64,000 bases of DNA from Calvatia gigantea (Eukaryota > Basidiomycota > Agaricomycetes > Agaricales > Lycoperdaceae): NCBI GenBank assembly GCA_025093985.1, contig JACAAK010000023.1, forward strand, positions 62,001-126,000, given 5' to 3'. Made by a program: the position numbers and the translations under genes. Below, one piece after another: positions 39,579 to 52,204 of the stretch; position 1 is the first letter of the stretch; every line of letters begins with the position of its first letter. The notes beneath the pieces are model-generated. The model did not search any database. It was not told the DNA's origin and worked only from the letters and a program-made list of their open reading frames with translations.

Positions 39579-40926
39579 AAGTAGCACATGCTCCTCCTGT
39601 AGTTAGACATACTGTGTGGTTGCCAATACAATGGTGGCCACAACCCAAATTCAATTACATATTTTCCCTTGCTTTTACCACTGACCTATGGTCTAGGCCA
39701 GAAAAATCTGTGAGGATGACAATGAGAGATAGAGATCTATTGGCGAAAGCTAATGAGAAACTATTAGGGAATAAGCTTGAAACTGTGTCTCATTCACAAG
39801 GGACACACAACCATCCTTCAGGAAAGGTTGTTTCATGGGTTGTAGATTCTGGTACTACATTACATGTTACACATGATCTCAACAACTTTGAGTATCACAA
39901 AAATGGAAACTTCGGTACTTGTCAAGTTGCTGATGGAGGCATTAGTGTTCTCTCAGCCTGAGGAGCAATCCTTTTTGAACATGATGTCATGGACATCAAG
40001 ACTAATAAAGTATGGAAATCTATCTCACAACTATATCCCATCTTCTATGTCAATGGATTCAAGGAAAGATTGATCTCTTCCACATAGATTATCCATACAG
40101 GAAAATATTCTGTAGAGAGTTCTCTTAAAGGGACCACTTTCTGGGATCAAACCAGACAAGCTGTCCTCTCAGCTATGCCAGTACATAATAGGCGAACACA
40201 TCTTAGTACTATATGCCTTATTTATTCTATGGAAGAAACACTGCATGCTTTGAGAGCTGATGACACTCAAATTCATGAATTATGGCATCGTTGAATGGAA
40301 CACCCTTCTGATAAAGTTTTGTCTAAGCTAGCAGACAGTGCACAAGACATTACTTTTGTACCTCCTAAAGTTGGTGATGCTCCCTGTCCAGGATGCATAA
40401 AGGGAAAGATGACTGAAATCCCCTTCTTGTCCCGACCTCTGTGAGTAGAAACAGTCTTTGAGTGGTGTCACTCAGACCTTCTGGAAATGCTAGTCATATC
40501 CTATCACAAATTTAAATAGGTGATGATGCTACTTAATGACTATTCCTCTCAAGCATTTGTAGTCCTGCTTAAAACAAAAGTGGATGCACTACAACACCTC
40601 ATTGATTTGATCAATCAATTAGAAAACATTAACAGTCTGCATATAAAGAAATTCTGCACCAATAATGGAGGAGAATATGTCAATGCCAAGTTACAAGCAT
40701 TCTTTGCAGAAAGAGGAATATTACATGAGACTTCTGCTCCCAATGTTCATCAACAGAACAGTCAAGCTGAACGTTTGAACTGAACCATCCTTGATAAAAG
40801 CAATGCGATGTTGCATCAGGCTTGTCTACTTGCATCATGGTGGGAATTCTCAGTCAAAACAGCTGTACATTTATATAATCATATGCCTATACAACATCTT
40901 GATTGGAAGACACTGTATGAAGAATA

Positions 40927-41364
40927 TATTGAATCTCAATCTGTACTACTACGTTGGTTTATTCTATTTATAGATGAAATGGATCTAGAGAACATCACTC
41001 TTGGAGTGAGTAATATTAGCCATGAATGCTTGCTACATTCCTGTAGGAAACAGCATCATACCGCACTATGTGTTGTTGGTAAAGACTATTAATTAGATAG
41101 ATGCTGTTAACACATTATGCTCTGTATATGCCATTGGTAGTAAATAGCTCACCCTGTACCCAGGTTGTAAGGCATTTCACCTTTCTATGTAGTATATAAG
41201 ATCCCATGTATATATGTTATTCTTTAGACAATCTAGTTCTTCTCTACTTGTCTACAACTTCTTAGCAACTTCTTCTTACCTCAACAAGCTCTACTCTCAG
41301 TAAGTATGACTATCCTCCACCACTGTGACTTTCTACTGTGGTGCTTTGTATACTCATCTCAACA
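40927..41364 (+). repeat. Copia-C 5' LTR (3' copy 47666-48103)
   Basis: Both copies are 438 bp and end CTCAACA. The 3' copy follows the purine tract AGTGAGGAGGAG. TAGTATATAAGATCC near 41190 is a TATA candidate. Confidence 0.92.
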
Positions 41365-41552
41365 GGTTATGGGCCCCGACCACTGCTCACACTAGACTGC
41401 GTTAGCCACGCTGGCAAGTGTTAGAGGAGGCTATGGTCGTAGATAGTGGTACCTTCAGTCCACTTGATCCTTTGTTCACCCATGTTGTTGATGCATGCTC
41501 CACATTCACTGTCGACTTCATGATGCTGATTCATTGTCCCCACTTTCTAGAT

Positions 41553-43517
41553 ATGTCTGGCTCCAATGCTATCAATTCTGGAAATGTTCAAACTGCCTAC
41601 AGGTAGCTCCTGATTCTTAAGGGAGTTCAGAACTACTTTATCTGGTCATTCTGCCTTCGCTTCGCTTTGATGACCATCTCTCTGAATGACTGTGAATGGA
41701 CCAGCTAGGATTTCTCTGGCGCCATGTATGAACCTAACGTTTATATCCAATCCTTTAAGGAGGATCACCCCAGTGTTGTGGCCACTGTCACTCAGGCTGC
41801 TATTCCCTTGTGTCCAGGATCTCCTATCCCAATGACCATGGAGGAAAGAAAGGCTACTGGGCAGGCTAACAACCTGTGAACATGTGTACTTGGGTTGATT
41901 GAGGCAACTCTCCCCAATTCTATACTTAAGCACACATCCCAGAATGCGCGAGCTTTTTGGTCATTGTTGGTGATTCAATATGGGTTGCCTGGACCTGCAC
42001 AGGTCTACAACGAGTTCATCTGCACTGTCAATTTCGAGCTCCCCCTTGGAGGTGATCCTTCTCTTAAAATCACCGAGCTGCAGCAAATCTTTGGCCAGCT
42101 CGACTCCATGAGTGCAGGACTCACCTCAGAAATAGAGACCATGATCCTTCTCCACTTCCTCCATCCCTCTCTCACACATGTCATGCAGACCCTTCTTACG
42201 TCCAATACATCAATCTAGGAACTTACCTGGGACAAGGCCTGCAGCAGCATTTTAGCTGCTTATACCTCCAACCAGACTGCTCTGTTATGATTTCCTATCA
42301 ATCAAATCATGTTCCGCCATCATCTGCATTCCTATCTACTTGTGTACCTGTTTCGTCTATTCCTGTCCAGCGATCTCTGAACTATGACTTGTGCCAACTA
42401 CTATGCCATCCTTACTGGACATTTCATGTAGTTACTCCATCCGTTCAACTGGATGACCCTTCAGTATTTAAGCATACATACATCTACTGTATTTGGTACG
42501 CTTAACCATCTCAGTTCTCTCCCCTTACTCACCCTCAAGACTTAGCCCAAGCTGCAACCTGAGGTCTTATCAGACTAAGGTCATAACATGCTCATGTGCA
42601 ACATGTGCATTTCCAGCCCTGCCAGCAAGGTAGAGGGCAGCAGCAGCAGTGTGGTGGCTACCAGCAGGGTGGACAGCAGCTGCAAGGCCAGCAGCAACCC
42701 CAGCAGGGCCAAGGGCAGCGAAAGCCCAAACCACAGCAGCAGCAACAGCAGAAGCAGCAGCCTGGAGGAGAAGGCAAGGAGAAGAAGCACTACTGGTGCC
42801 CTTGTGGCAAAGGCAAGGGCAAAAAGGAGGGTGAACAGGCCAATATGGCCTCACAGTCCAAATACATTGAGGACATCAGCTATGCGTCAAAGGCCACTCA
42901 CGTGCCTCCACCTAGCTCAATGCGCTCCCTTGTGGAGGAGGCCCACTGTTTGCGGAGTCTCCCCGCTTCAACCAGTTTGGCTGCCCCACTCACTGAGCAC
43001 ATCTCTGTGCCAGAGCCTGAGCATCGCCGCCACCCCTCAGTCAAAGCTAAGGTCAATGTGCTCAAGGCGTGGGATGAGCACAACCATGCGATGTCCATGA
43101 CTGGGGAACAGGACCCCTGGAAGAAGTTTGATCTGATGGAGATCGATGCAGGTAATACCACCACCCATCAGATCCCTGTCACGAGAGAGGAGCAAGTATG
43201 GCCAGCACCAGTTTACGATAAACTGGCAACTATCAAGATCCCCAAGCCACTTAAAAAGAAGCAGGCACCAAAGGTGACCGACATGTCCGCCATCAATTCC
43301 AATGACGACATGGACTATGGTTCTGATGGAGGGTGTAGGTATGTACCTTTCTCTTTACCTTTATCTTCCCACACTAAATGCAGTGATCAGTCCTGTCTGC
43401 AGATGGGACAGCACTCTCCAGACACAAGGCATGTCCACCAAAAAGCAGGAGGCCCTGGAGATTCCAAGGATGAGCTGGGATGATATGGTCTCAGAAGACC
43501 AGAGAGGAGCTATGTAA
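41553..43517 (+). pseudogene. Copia-C gag with 64-nt intron at 43339-43402, split by a solo LTR
   Basis: ATG at 41553 (MSGSNAINSGNV). Core motifs FELPLGGDPSLKITELQQIF and LTSNTSI are present. Stops occur near 41604, 41707, 41877 and 42216. The solo LTR (42283-42588) duplicates TGCTC; removing it restores NQTAHVQHVHFQPCQQ. The long glutamine-rich linker and basic patch (GKEKKHYWCPCGKGKGKK) follow, then an acidic end that is open from 42596. The intron GTATGT..CTGCAG joins GGCR to WDSTLQTQGMST, and the spliced frame ends with TAA at 43515. Unspliced, the frame ends at TGA 43481. Confidence 0.85.
42283..42588 (+). repeat. Gypsy-1-type solo LTR (306 bp), TSD TGCTC
   Basis: TGTTATGATTTCC..GGTCATAACA with exact TGCTC on both sides (42278-42282, 42589-42593). 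It resembles the Gypsy-1b LTR read in the opposite direction. A solo LTR results from recombination between the two LTRs of a former full element. Confidence 0.95.
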
Positions 43518-46500
43518 ACGCTCTCTTAACTAGTCCGCCATCTAGTATACCACCTATGATTGACTGTATTAGCTACCTGTTTAATGAACGCTGGTTAACT
43601 ACTTCTGAAAACGTGGGATATGAGCCAGTTAAGTCACCTAAGATGATTCATAAGGAGCAGGAAATTCCTCCATCTGTAATGAAGCTCACTTATGCTGAGC
43701 AGGTAAAAGCCAACCAAAGCGGCAATGTGATTGAAACATATCACAGTTGTGATTTTTCCAACTGCCTTGCTTGTAGGCATGAAAGGAGGAACAAGCCAAA
43801 CGCAGCTGATTGGTTGCTTGACTCTGGAGCTTCATATCACATCACTGGATACCTCTCTGACTTCACAGAAATAACGATGGGAGATTACGGTACCATCGTC
43901 GCAGCAGGAGACTGCGGTTACAAAATGATCAGATGTGGCTCTGTGATTTTTGAGCACAATATCACAGACAAAGGGAAGACCATGAGTGCTACATCATATA
44001 TTGCGCCAGTTTTCTATATCAAGGAAATATCTGAATGGCTCATGTCTTTGGGACAGATACTTAGATCTGGTCATTTCCTTGAGGCGACCGTTGAAGGAAC
44101 CACAATTCATGACAAATCAGGACAAGCTGTATTGTCCGCCTAGCCTCACTTGATATTTCATAATAATATCCATACGGTGCACATGTATATCTTGCACAGA
44201 AGCAAGGAGGAGCCAGTTGTGCTAGCATTATGCCATCCCGATTACATTGACTGGCATCATTGAATGGGACACTCCTCTGATTGTGCACTTGCCAAGCTAC
44301 CAGCTAATGCTGAAGGCATCGCACTGATTTCTCCATCAGTTCCAGGAAGCCCATATGTGAGGGCTGTGCAAAAGCGAAAATGCACAATAATCCCTTTCCT
44401 GAGAACTCAAAGCGAGCCACCTCAGTCTTTGAGTTATGTTACTTGGACTTGATGGAATTGCCTGTCATTAGCTACCACAAATATAAATAGGCTATAATGT
44501 TACTTGACAACTTCTCTTCTCATGCACACATTGTCCTCCTTCAAAAGAAGTCTGAGGCTCTGGAGAAGCTCATAGAGCTGATTGGCATGTTAGAGAACCT
44601 CTCCGGTATGCAGATCAAATGTTTCTGCACTGATAATGGAGGAGAGTATGTCAACGAGCAATTACAGGCATGGTTTGCAATGTGTGGAATCACCCATGAG
44701 ACCACTGCACCCTATGCACATCAGCAAAATGGGTGTGTAGAGCGACTGAACTGCACCCTCGAGAAAGCCCAAGCTATACAGCTTCAGGTATGTCTACCTG
44801 ACTCTTGGTGGGAGTTTGCGATGAATTGCACTGTGCATTTATATAATCACACACCAGTCCAGCATCTGAAGTGGAAGACACCTTTTGAGTGTTACTTGAG
44901 GGATAAACTTAATCTATCCCATATCCATGTGTTTGGTTGCAGTGCATATGTATTCTTACCTGATGAAATCTGCACCAACAAATTGTCCGCAAAATCTGAG
45001 TTGATGATATTCCTCAGTTATAAAGAATCCAAAAATTACATTTTCATGTGGCACATGGAAGGCAATGTGATCTTTGTATCACTGAATGCCTTATTCAACG
45101 AAGGATATTTTCCTAAATATCCAGACTCTAAACTGGATAGCAGTAACTGGTATAAAAATTGTGAAGAGCACAGAGGGAATCTGCCCCCTCCAAGGAGACC
45201 AGAAGATGACAGTCCTCCTTCTCTGCTGCATAACAGCGATGCTGGAGATGTTCCAGGCCCAAGCGGCCCTCATTATCCCAATATTACTCCTGATCATGAC
45301 GGAGTACCTCTATCGACACCTTCCAAACCTAAGTTAAGGTTGTTACCTTCAAGTGCACCTTCATGCACACAGTTGCCTGGTACTACACCAGAGCACCTGC
45401 ATATACCTTGCAATCCTTCACTACCTTCGAGTGCTGGATCCCCGCCTCATAGACCAGGAAGGGAGTTTGATGAATTCCCACAAGATGAGCGTGGTTGGCT
45501 GACTGACCCAAGATGGTATGAGGACCACCAAGACCATGATAATACAGTTGAAGTGGAAGATCTACATTTGAAGTGTCATGAAATTGACCCTGAGCCGGAA
45601 GCGCTACGTCATTCTGAACAATAGACTAGGCCACCAATCTGCCTAGGCAATACTTATGGAGAATGGAGATGCCCAATTTCTATTGAACGTAAAGTCAATA
45701 GAACTCACTGATGAGAGCAGGCACGGAGGAGGGAGTATGTTCGACAGAACACTCCACCAGATGAAGTTATCAGAGAGAGGAGACAATGAACAAACACACC
45801 AGAGTATGTTCGGCGGAGAGCAAGGCAGGAATTTCTGCCCTTTCCACCTGAGTCTCTTGGTTTGCCACCATTTGTTCTTCCTCCACATCCGGAATTACCT
45901 CCTATGCCACCTTTCCCTGAATCCTCTGACTCAACATCACAAGATTATGATGGCATGGAAGACATTTCAAGACTCATCAGTGAGAGAGGAGTAAAGTTAA
46001 TCGACTACTTGATTGCGACAGTTCATAATACCGCACATGGAGAACTTGAAAACTTCTGTAACATGATAAAGCTCCCTGCTGAAACAAAAGTGAAGTGGAT
46101 GGCTGTATGTATCGAGGAACTTGATGTGCTTAAAAAGCGTGGGGTATATGAGTTGGTTGACCTGCTGAAAGGCAGACAAATAGTTAAAAACCATTGGGTA
46201 TTTCTTCAAAAGTCTGATGGCCACCTTAGAGCCCGCTTAGTTGTGAAGGGCTTCTCACAAGTTGAAGGCATCGACTATAACAAGTTATTCTCTCCAGTTG
46301 TCCGCTATGAGTCTGTGCGAGTCAGCTTTGCCCTCGCTGCGATCCATGATTGGGATATGCACAGTATTGACATAAAAACTGCCTACCTTTATGGCAAACT
46401 GGATGAAGAAATATACATGGAACAGCCTGAAGGGTTTCAACTTCCCAGGCAGGAGACGAAAGTATGGAGACTACGGTGAGCCATCTATGGCCTTAAACAA

Positions 46501-47658
46501 GCTGGACAACAATGGTGGAAGGAATTGCACAAATCTATGATTCAGCTGGGTTTCACCCACTGTAAATCTGACTATGCCATATACTATTACCAAGACAAAA
46601 AGACTAATGAGCTGGTTATCGCCATTGTCTATATTGATGATGTAAACTTTATGGGTCCAAAGGATTCCCCCCTCCTCAAAGAGTTGAAGGGAAAATTCAC
46701 CAAAAAGTGGGAGTGCAGAGACCACAGTCCTTGTAAAGAATTTCTCGGGATGAAAATCCAGAGGAACTGCTCCAAGCGTTGCATCTTTATCCAACAAGTT
46801 GCATACTTGGACAAAATATTAGCATGTTTCCAAGTTCCACAGTCTGCAGCAGCTAAAACTCCATTGCCATCCAGGTTTCAATTTATGACCAACAAGGACA
46901 CTGCTACTGGCCCCTTCCGTCAGAAGTACCAACAATTAGTTGGATCCCTAATGTACTTGATGATCAGTACTAGGCCCAACATAGCCTTTGCCATAGTTAA
47001 GCTGGCACAACATGCCACTAACTCTGCACCTGAACACTACCATGCTGGAATCCACATACTTAAGTACTTGTCTATGACAAGGAACTATGCGTTGAGATAT
47101 GAAGGCAATACTGGGAAACCAGCGGTGACGCTTGAATGCCTCAGTGATTTGGATTGGGCTCAAGATACTGAGACATAACACTCTGTCTCAGGAAACGTTT
47201 ATATAATAGCAAATGGAGCTGTAACATGGAGTTCACATTGACAGAAGACAGTTTCTCTTTCGTCCACTGAGGCAGAATATAAAGAGTTGTCTGACGCTTC
47301 ATGACAAGTGAAATGGCTGTCACAACTTCTTTCAGAATTGAATATTGAGCACCCCACTCCTATTCTCTTCAGCGACAATGATGGTTCTAAATTTTGGACT
47401 GAAAACCCCATTGTTGAAAAACAATCAAAGCATGTGGATATCCATTACCATTATGTATGAGAATTAGTTGAAGACAGTATTATCGAAATTGGTGATGTGT
47501 CTTCACAAGACAATTCCACCAATATCTTTACAAAGAATCTTGGCATAACCAAAATCAATCTGTTCCGCCCCAAGCTCAGACTTATTTTTGACTCTGATAT
47601 CAAAGCATGGAAAGTTTCCGCTCGATCATTGAAGGCTATTCCTCTCTCCCTCAAGTGA
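43484..47658 (+). pseudogene. Copia-C pol, decayed
   Basis: Pol runs in one frame from just after TGA 43481. Protease: DWLLDSGASYHITG near 43807. Integrase: the zinc region has WHH then TGA where Copia-1 has WHRR; the core keeps TDNGGEYVNEQ near 44630 and HQQNGCVERLN. A proline-rich linker and RT follow (LVVKGFSQVEGIDYNK, KTAYLYGKLDEEIYMEQ, VYIDDVNFMG near 46628), then RNase H (SLSSTEAEYKELSDAS, DNDGSKFWTENP). Stops occur near 44142, 44262, 44487, 45622, 46478, 47176 and 47456, typically at former Arg, Gln or Trp codons. It ends at TGA 47656. Confidence 0.88.
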
Positions 47659-49471
47659 GGAGGAGTGTTGAATCTCGATCTGTACCACTACGTTGGTTTA
47701 TTCTATTTATAGATGAAATGGATCTAGAGAACATCACTCTCGGAGTGAGTAATATTAGCCATGAATGCTTGCTATGTTCCTGTAGGAAACAGCATCATAC
47801 TGCACTATATATTGCTGGTAAAGACTATTAATTAGATAGATGCTGTTAACACATTATGCTCTGTATATGCCATTGGTAGTAAATAGCTCACCCTGTACCC
47901 AGGTTGTAGGGCATTTCACCTTTCTATGTAGTATATAAGATCCCATGTATATGTGTTATTCTTTAGACAATCTAGTTCTTCTCTACTTGTCTACAACTTC
48001 TTAGCAACTTCTTCTTACCTTAACAAGCTCTACTCTCAGTAAGTACGACTACCCTCCACCACTGTGACTTTCTACTGTGGTGCTTTGTATGCTCGTCTCA
48101 ACAGAATATACAGGTGTTAAACCAACACTGTCCCATGTCCATGTATTTGGTTGCACTGCCTATGTATACAGGCCAGATGAAACTCACCTGAATAAGCTCT
48201 CACCAAAAGCTGAATTAATAATATTCTTTGGTTATTCGATAACCACAATGCACAATTACGTGTTTATGAGGCACACAGCAGGTAATATTCTAATAACATC
48301 ACCAAATGCTAAGTTTGATAAAGGATATTTTCCTAAATATCCTGATTCAAAGGCAGACAGTAGTAAACTGCCTACTCAATCAAAACTACCAGGAGAAAGC
48401 AGTTCAGTTCCATTACCTCCTGCTCCATCCTTCAATAAACTGCTTTCTCTGACTTCTCCACACCCTCATGTGCCTTCACCATCATCAGGATCATCATTAT
48501 CTAGCACGAGTCAGCAGACTATTTGTCTGCCATCTCTGCAGGCTCCTCCACCACCACCTCAGTAGCCTTCTGCCAAAGCTAAAGGGAAAAGAAGAGCTGT
48601 TCCCAGTGATTATTTTCCCCCCTTAATGTGTGGTAAGAAAAGGCAGCAAGAGGAGCAAGGCATGAGAGAAGATGCTCTGCAAGGACCTCCAGGACCTTCA
48701 TGTAGACCATGGATCAGGCCAGAGAAGAAGCAAACTCCATCTGAGATCATAAAAGAACTTGATGAACTTCAGTGAAAAGAGTATGAATCCATGAAAAAGT
48801 CTGTTCATCATCCACACAACAATCCATCACAGTGAGAACTAGATGAATGATGAAAATCATTTATCATGCCTGAACAATTAGGTGAAAAAGTCAAGGAATG
48901 GCTAAGCAATCCTGGTTCACAAAAGCCAACTGGACAGCCTAATCCTGACAATGACATGGATATCAGACATCTTGTCTCTGAAGGAGAAGTAAGATTAGTC
49001 AATTTCCTTCTCACACACAAAATAGAACAACTTCCCACACCTATCCATTTCAAAGATATTGCCACATTCCCTGAAGATCTGCAGGCTAAATGGATTCATG
49101 CATGTGTTGAAGAACTTGAAGCATTGCACAAAAGAGAAGTTTATGAAATTGTCAATCTACCAAAAGGGAAGAAAGCAATCAAAAATCATTGGATGTTTTT
49201 ACAAAAATCTGATGGCTGCCTATGAGCATGTCTTGTAGCAAAGGGTTATTCACAAGTCAAAGGCATGGATTATAATGAGCTTTTCTCTCCAGTAGTCCAA
49301 TATGAGTCCATGTGCATGATTTTATCACTTGCAGCAATCTATGATTGGGACATTTGCAACATTGATGTAAAAACTGCCTATTTATATGGCAAACTGGAAG
49401 AAGAAATATATATGGAGCAGCCTGAAGGTTTTAGACTTCCAGGGCAGGAACATAAAGTATGGTGATTATGC

Positions 49472-49776
49472 TGTTACGACCTTAGTCTGATAAGACCTCA
49501 GGTTGCAGCTTGGGCTAAGTCTTGAGGGCGAGTAAGGGGAGAGAACTAGGTGGTTAAGCATACCGAATACAATGGCTGTATGTACGCTTAAGTATGGTAG
49601 GGTCATCCGGTTGAACAGATAGAGTAACTACGTGAAACGTCTGATAAGTATGGCATAGTAGTTAGTATGAGTCATACTCAGAGATCGCTCAACAGAAATA
49701 GATGAAACAGGTACACAGGTAGAACAGGAATGTAGACAGAAACGGAGCACGACTTGATCAGTGTAAAACCATAACA
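49472..49776 (-). repeat. Gypsy-1-type solo LTR (305 bp) inside Copia-F RT
   Basis: TGTTACGACCTTAG..AACCATAACA on the plus strand. TATGC precedes and TATAC follows (one G-to-A difference). It keeps more CpG than the Gypsy-1b LTRs. Confidence 0.9.
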
Positions 49777-50979
49777 TATACTGTGTGATATATAGCCTTA
49801 AACAAGCTGGATGCGAATGGTGGAAAGAATTGTATGCTTCTATGACCAATATTGGGTTCAAGCATTGCAAATCTGACTCCAGCATATATTTCTTCTATTA
49901 CCATTTCGGCACACAAGCTAATCATTGCTATAGTCTATATTGATGATGTAGTATTCTGTGGTCCAAAGAGTTCATCACTCTTATGAGAACTAGAAGCTAA
50001 ATTTACAAAGAAGTGGGAATGCTGTATGCATGGAAAGTGTACAGAATTCTTAGGGATTAACATTGGTTGCAATCACGATAAGAGGAGGATCTTCCTCCAC
50101 TAAATAGTTTATCTCAATAAGATTCTTGATCAATTCCAGATCACACCCACTGCTTTTGCCAAGACTTCTTTAGTGAGCAGGTTTCAATTTAAAACCCATG
50201 ATGGCATGGCTACTAAAAACTTCTGTCTCCAGTATCAACAATTAGTTGGTTCCTTAATGTACCTAATGATTGGAACTTGCCCTAACATTGCCTTTGCTGT
50301 CACAAAGCTAGCTCAACAAGCCACTAATCCCATACCTGAGCATTATACTGCTGGTATCCATGTACTCAAATATCTTAATCTCACAAGAAACTATGTGTTA
50401 TGCTATGAAGGTGATACTGGGAAATCCAACATGGAGCTATGGTGTCTAAGCGATTCTGACTGGGCACAAGATTCCGAGATGAGACAATCTGTTTCCAGTA
50501 ATGCCTGTTACATTGCTAACAGTGCAGTAATCTGGACATCTCATTGTCAAAAGACAGTATCCCTCTCTTCAACTAAGGCTAAATACAAGGAGTTGTCTGA
50601 TGCTTCTAGACAAATTGTCTGACTATTGACTCTTCTATCCAAACTAAGACTCGCTCACCCAACCCCTGTGATTTATGGAGATAATGATGGTTCCATTTAT
50701 TGGGCCATTAATCTGGTTGTGGAGAAATGCTCCAAACACGTTGATATCCATTATTATTATGTTTGTAAATTATTTGAAGCTGGAAGAATCAACATTGGTC
50801 AAGTCTTAACACAAGACAATCCTGCAGATATTTTTACAAAGAATCTAGTGCAACCAAAGTTTGAACACTTTCACCCTCAACTTGGTTTAATTTTTGATTT
50901 GGACCTTAATGCTTGGAGAATATCCACATCAGCTGATTAAAAGCGGCTCCTACATTAACCATCCTTGGATGAAAAGGAG

Positions 50980-51393
50980 TGTTGAATCTTGATCCTATCT
51001 CAGATGTATCTATTTATAGATGAAACATTTTGGATCTAGAAAACTCATCCTACAGAGGTTTGAGCCCTTTACAATACTTTGCATTACAGTATCATTTAGG
51101 TACTGTAGTACACTGTAGAATGATTCATAGCTTGCATAGATTATGTATACTACTGTGCTGCATTATGCTTAATATATGCTACTGGTAGATAGTATTTCTC
51201 CCTCTAACCAGGTCATAGAGTATTATCCACTTGAACTTGTATATAAACCCTCTAGGTAGTATATAGCTCTTCAGACAATTCTACTCATTTATACTTCAAA
51301 CACACTCTTCTCCAACCTTCAAACTCACTACACTTTGTAAGTGACTACTTTTCTACACTGTGCTTTTAGCTGGTGGTAGTTGTTGTCTCAACA
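50980..51393 (+). repeat. Copia-F 3' LTR (414 bp)
   Basis: TGTTGAATCTTGATCC..GTCTCAACA, followed by GTATG and the rest of the Gypsy-3 LTR. It is four bases longer than the 5' copy because of a small insertion near TTGCATTACAG. Confidence 0.9.
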
Positions 51394-51398
51394 GTATG

Positions 51399-51592
51399 TA
51401 TGCTTAAATACAGAGAGTCATCCAGTTGAATGGATGGGGATACTACATAAAACATCCAATAACTATAGTGCAGTAGTATGTGAGTCAGTACTCAGAGATC
51501 ACTGGCACTGAAATAGATGAAACAGGTACATGGTGGATACAGAGTTAGGTGACAGGCACAGTGATATGGTGAAGACAGTGAAATCCACAACA
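51399..51592 (-). repeat. Gypsy-3 5' LTR, second part
   Basis: It continues the LTR from 37507 and ends AAATCCACAACA. This is the right border of the nested cluster; host sequence begins at 51593 (GTTTT). The matching left border is not in the window. Confidence 0.82.
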
Positions 51593-52204
51593 GTTTTGGT
51601 AATCTGAACTTAGTCCTAGGACAGTATCAAAGATATTTCCATTGTGTGGTAGTTCTTGGTCTTCTAAACTGAGATAGACTAGGTCTTCTGGATTGAAGAG
51701 AGTATCTGCAGGGATCCTCAGTCCTAGATCTCTAATAATATGTCCTTCTACTGGAGTAAAGATAAACAGTGGTAATGGAAATTGAGTAGGAGGTTCAAGG
51801 GGAGATTCTGGTAGTATATTGTCAAATTCTGGTTTGAGTGGAAAATTGTACTGATTTAACAATGGGGTTTTGGGTGGCAATTGGTTTGACCCAAATGCTT
51901 CTGAAAGATGTGAGGGTTCAGAAAGAGAAGAGGGAGTTGGAGTGCTTTCAAGGTCAGAAAGACTGGATTCAGTGAGAGGGGCTGGAGGTAGTGGGAGCAC
52001 TTGGACTATAGATTCTTGGAAGGTTACTTGGTATGATCTCAACCTAGTAACTGGTGCAGTGTGCATCCAAGCTGGGTGAGTTCTTGGTAGAGGGTCTTGG
52101 TGTGGCAGATTATCACATGACCTAGCCAGCATTTGAGAGACAGGTGGCAGCAGTAGTTTTCCTGTAGGAGAGGTATAGAACCTTTGTCTTCACTCAGTTG
52201 GTAC
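51593..52204 (-). pseudogene. Truncated Pro/Ser-rich ORF cut by Gypsy-3
   Basis: I do not recognise the protein. On the minus strand the frame is open from about 52204, with a possible splice acceptor (CTCCTACAG) just upstream of GKLLLPPVSQMLARS. It has a Pro/Ser/Leu-rich middle (LPLPPAPLTESSLSDLES) and an acidic end (FNPEDLVYLSLEDQELP). The coding sequence runs into the Gypsy-3 LTR at 51592, and the last 15-16 residues of the frame come from LTR sequence. It could be a cellular gene or part of an older retroelement gag. Confidence 0.45.

Larger units (their letters stand above)
40927..48103 (+). mobile_element. Copia-C, full-length decayed Ty1/Copia element
   Basis: Two 438-bp LTRs (40927-41364, 47666-48103) and TSD GAATA (40922-40926, 48104-48108). 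The first LTR begins TATTG where the second has TGTTG. Primer site 41365-41381 is identical to Copia-1. It is close in protein sequence to Copia-A. It contains a Gypsy-1-type solo LTR in gag. It has more CpG than Copia-A but many stops, so it is intermediate in age. Confidence 0.93.
39545..50940 (+). pseudogene. Copia-F pol, decayed, split at 40927-48103 and 49472-49776
   Basis: Protease: VVDSGTTLHVTHD near 39839. The integrase core motif reads FCTNNGGEYVN near 40655; the catalytic Asp of TDNGGEYV is Asn, a G-to-A change. After Copia-C the frame resumes with TGVKPTLSHVHVFGCTAYV, a proline-rich linker, and RT (YEIVNLPKGKKAIKNHWMFLQ, KTAYLYGKLEEEIYME). After the solo LTR come VYIDDV near 49935 and RNase H (SDSDWAQDSEMRQSV, SLSSTKAKYKELSDA, YGDNDGSIYWA). 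Stops and frameshifts cluster near 49900-50170. It ends at TAA 50938-50940. Confidence 0.85.
37508..51393 (+). mobile_element. Copia-F, decayed Ty1/Copia element, split by Copia-C and a solo LTR
   Basis: LTRs at 37508-37917 (410 bp) and 50980-51393 (414 bp), TSD GTATA/GTATG. It belongs to a different Copia subfamily from Copia-1: the LTR and gag are only distantly similar, but the gene order, primer site and gag intron are shared. Copia-C interrupts the integrase region (40927-48103, TSD GAATA) and a Gypsy-type solo LTR interrupts RT (49472-49776). It is inserted in the Gypsy-3 LTR. Confidence 0.9.
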
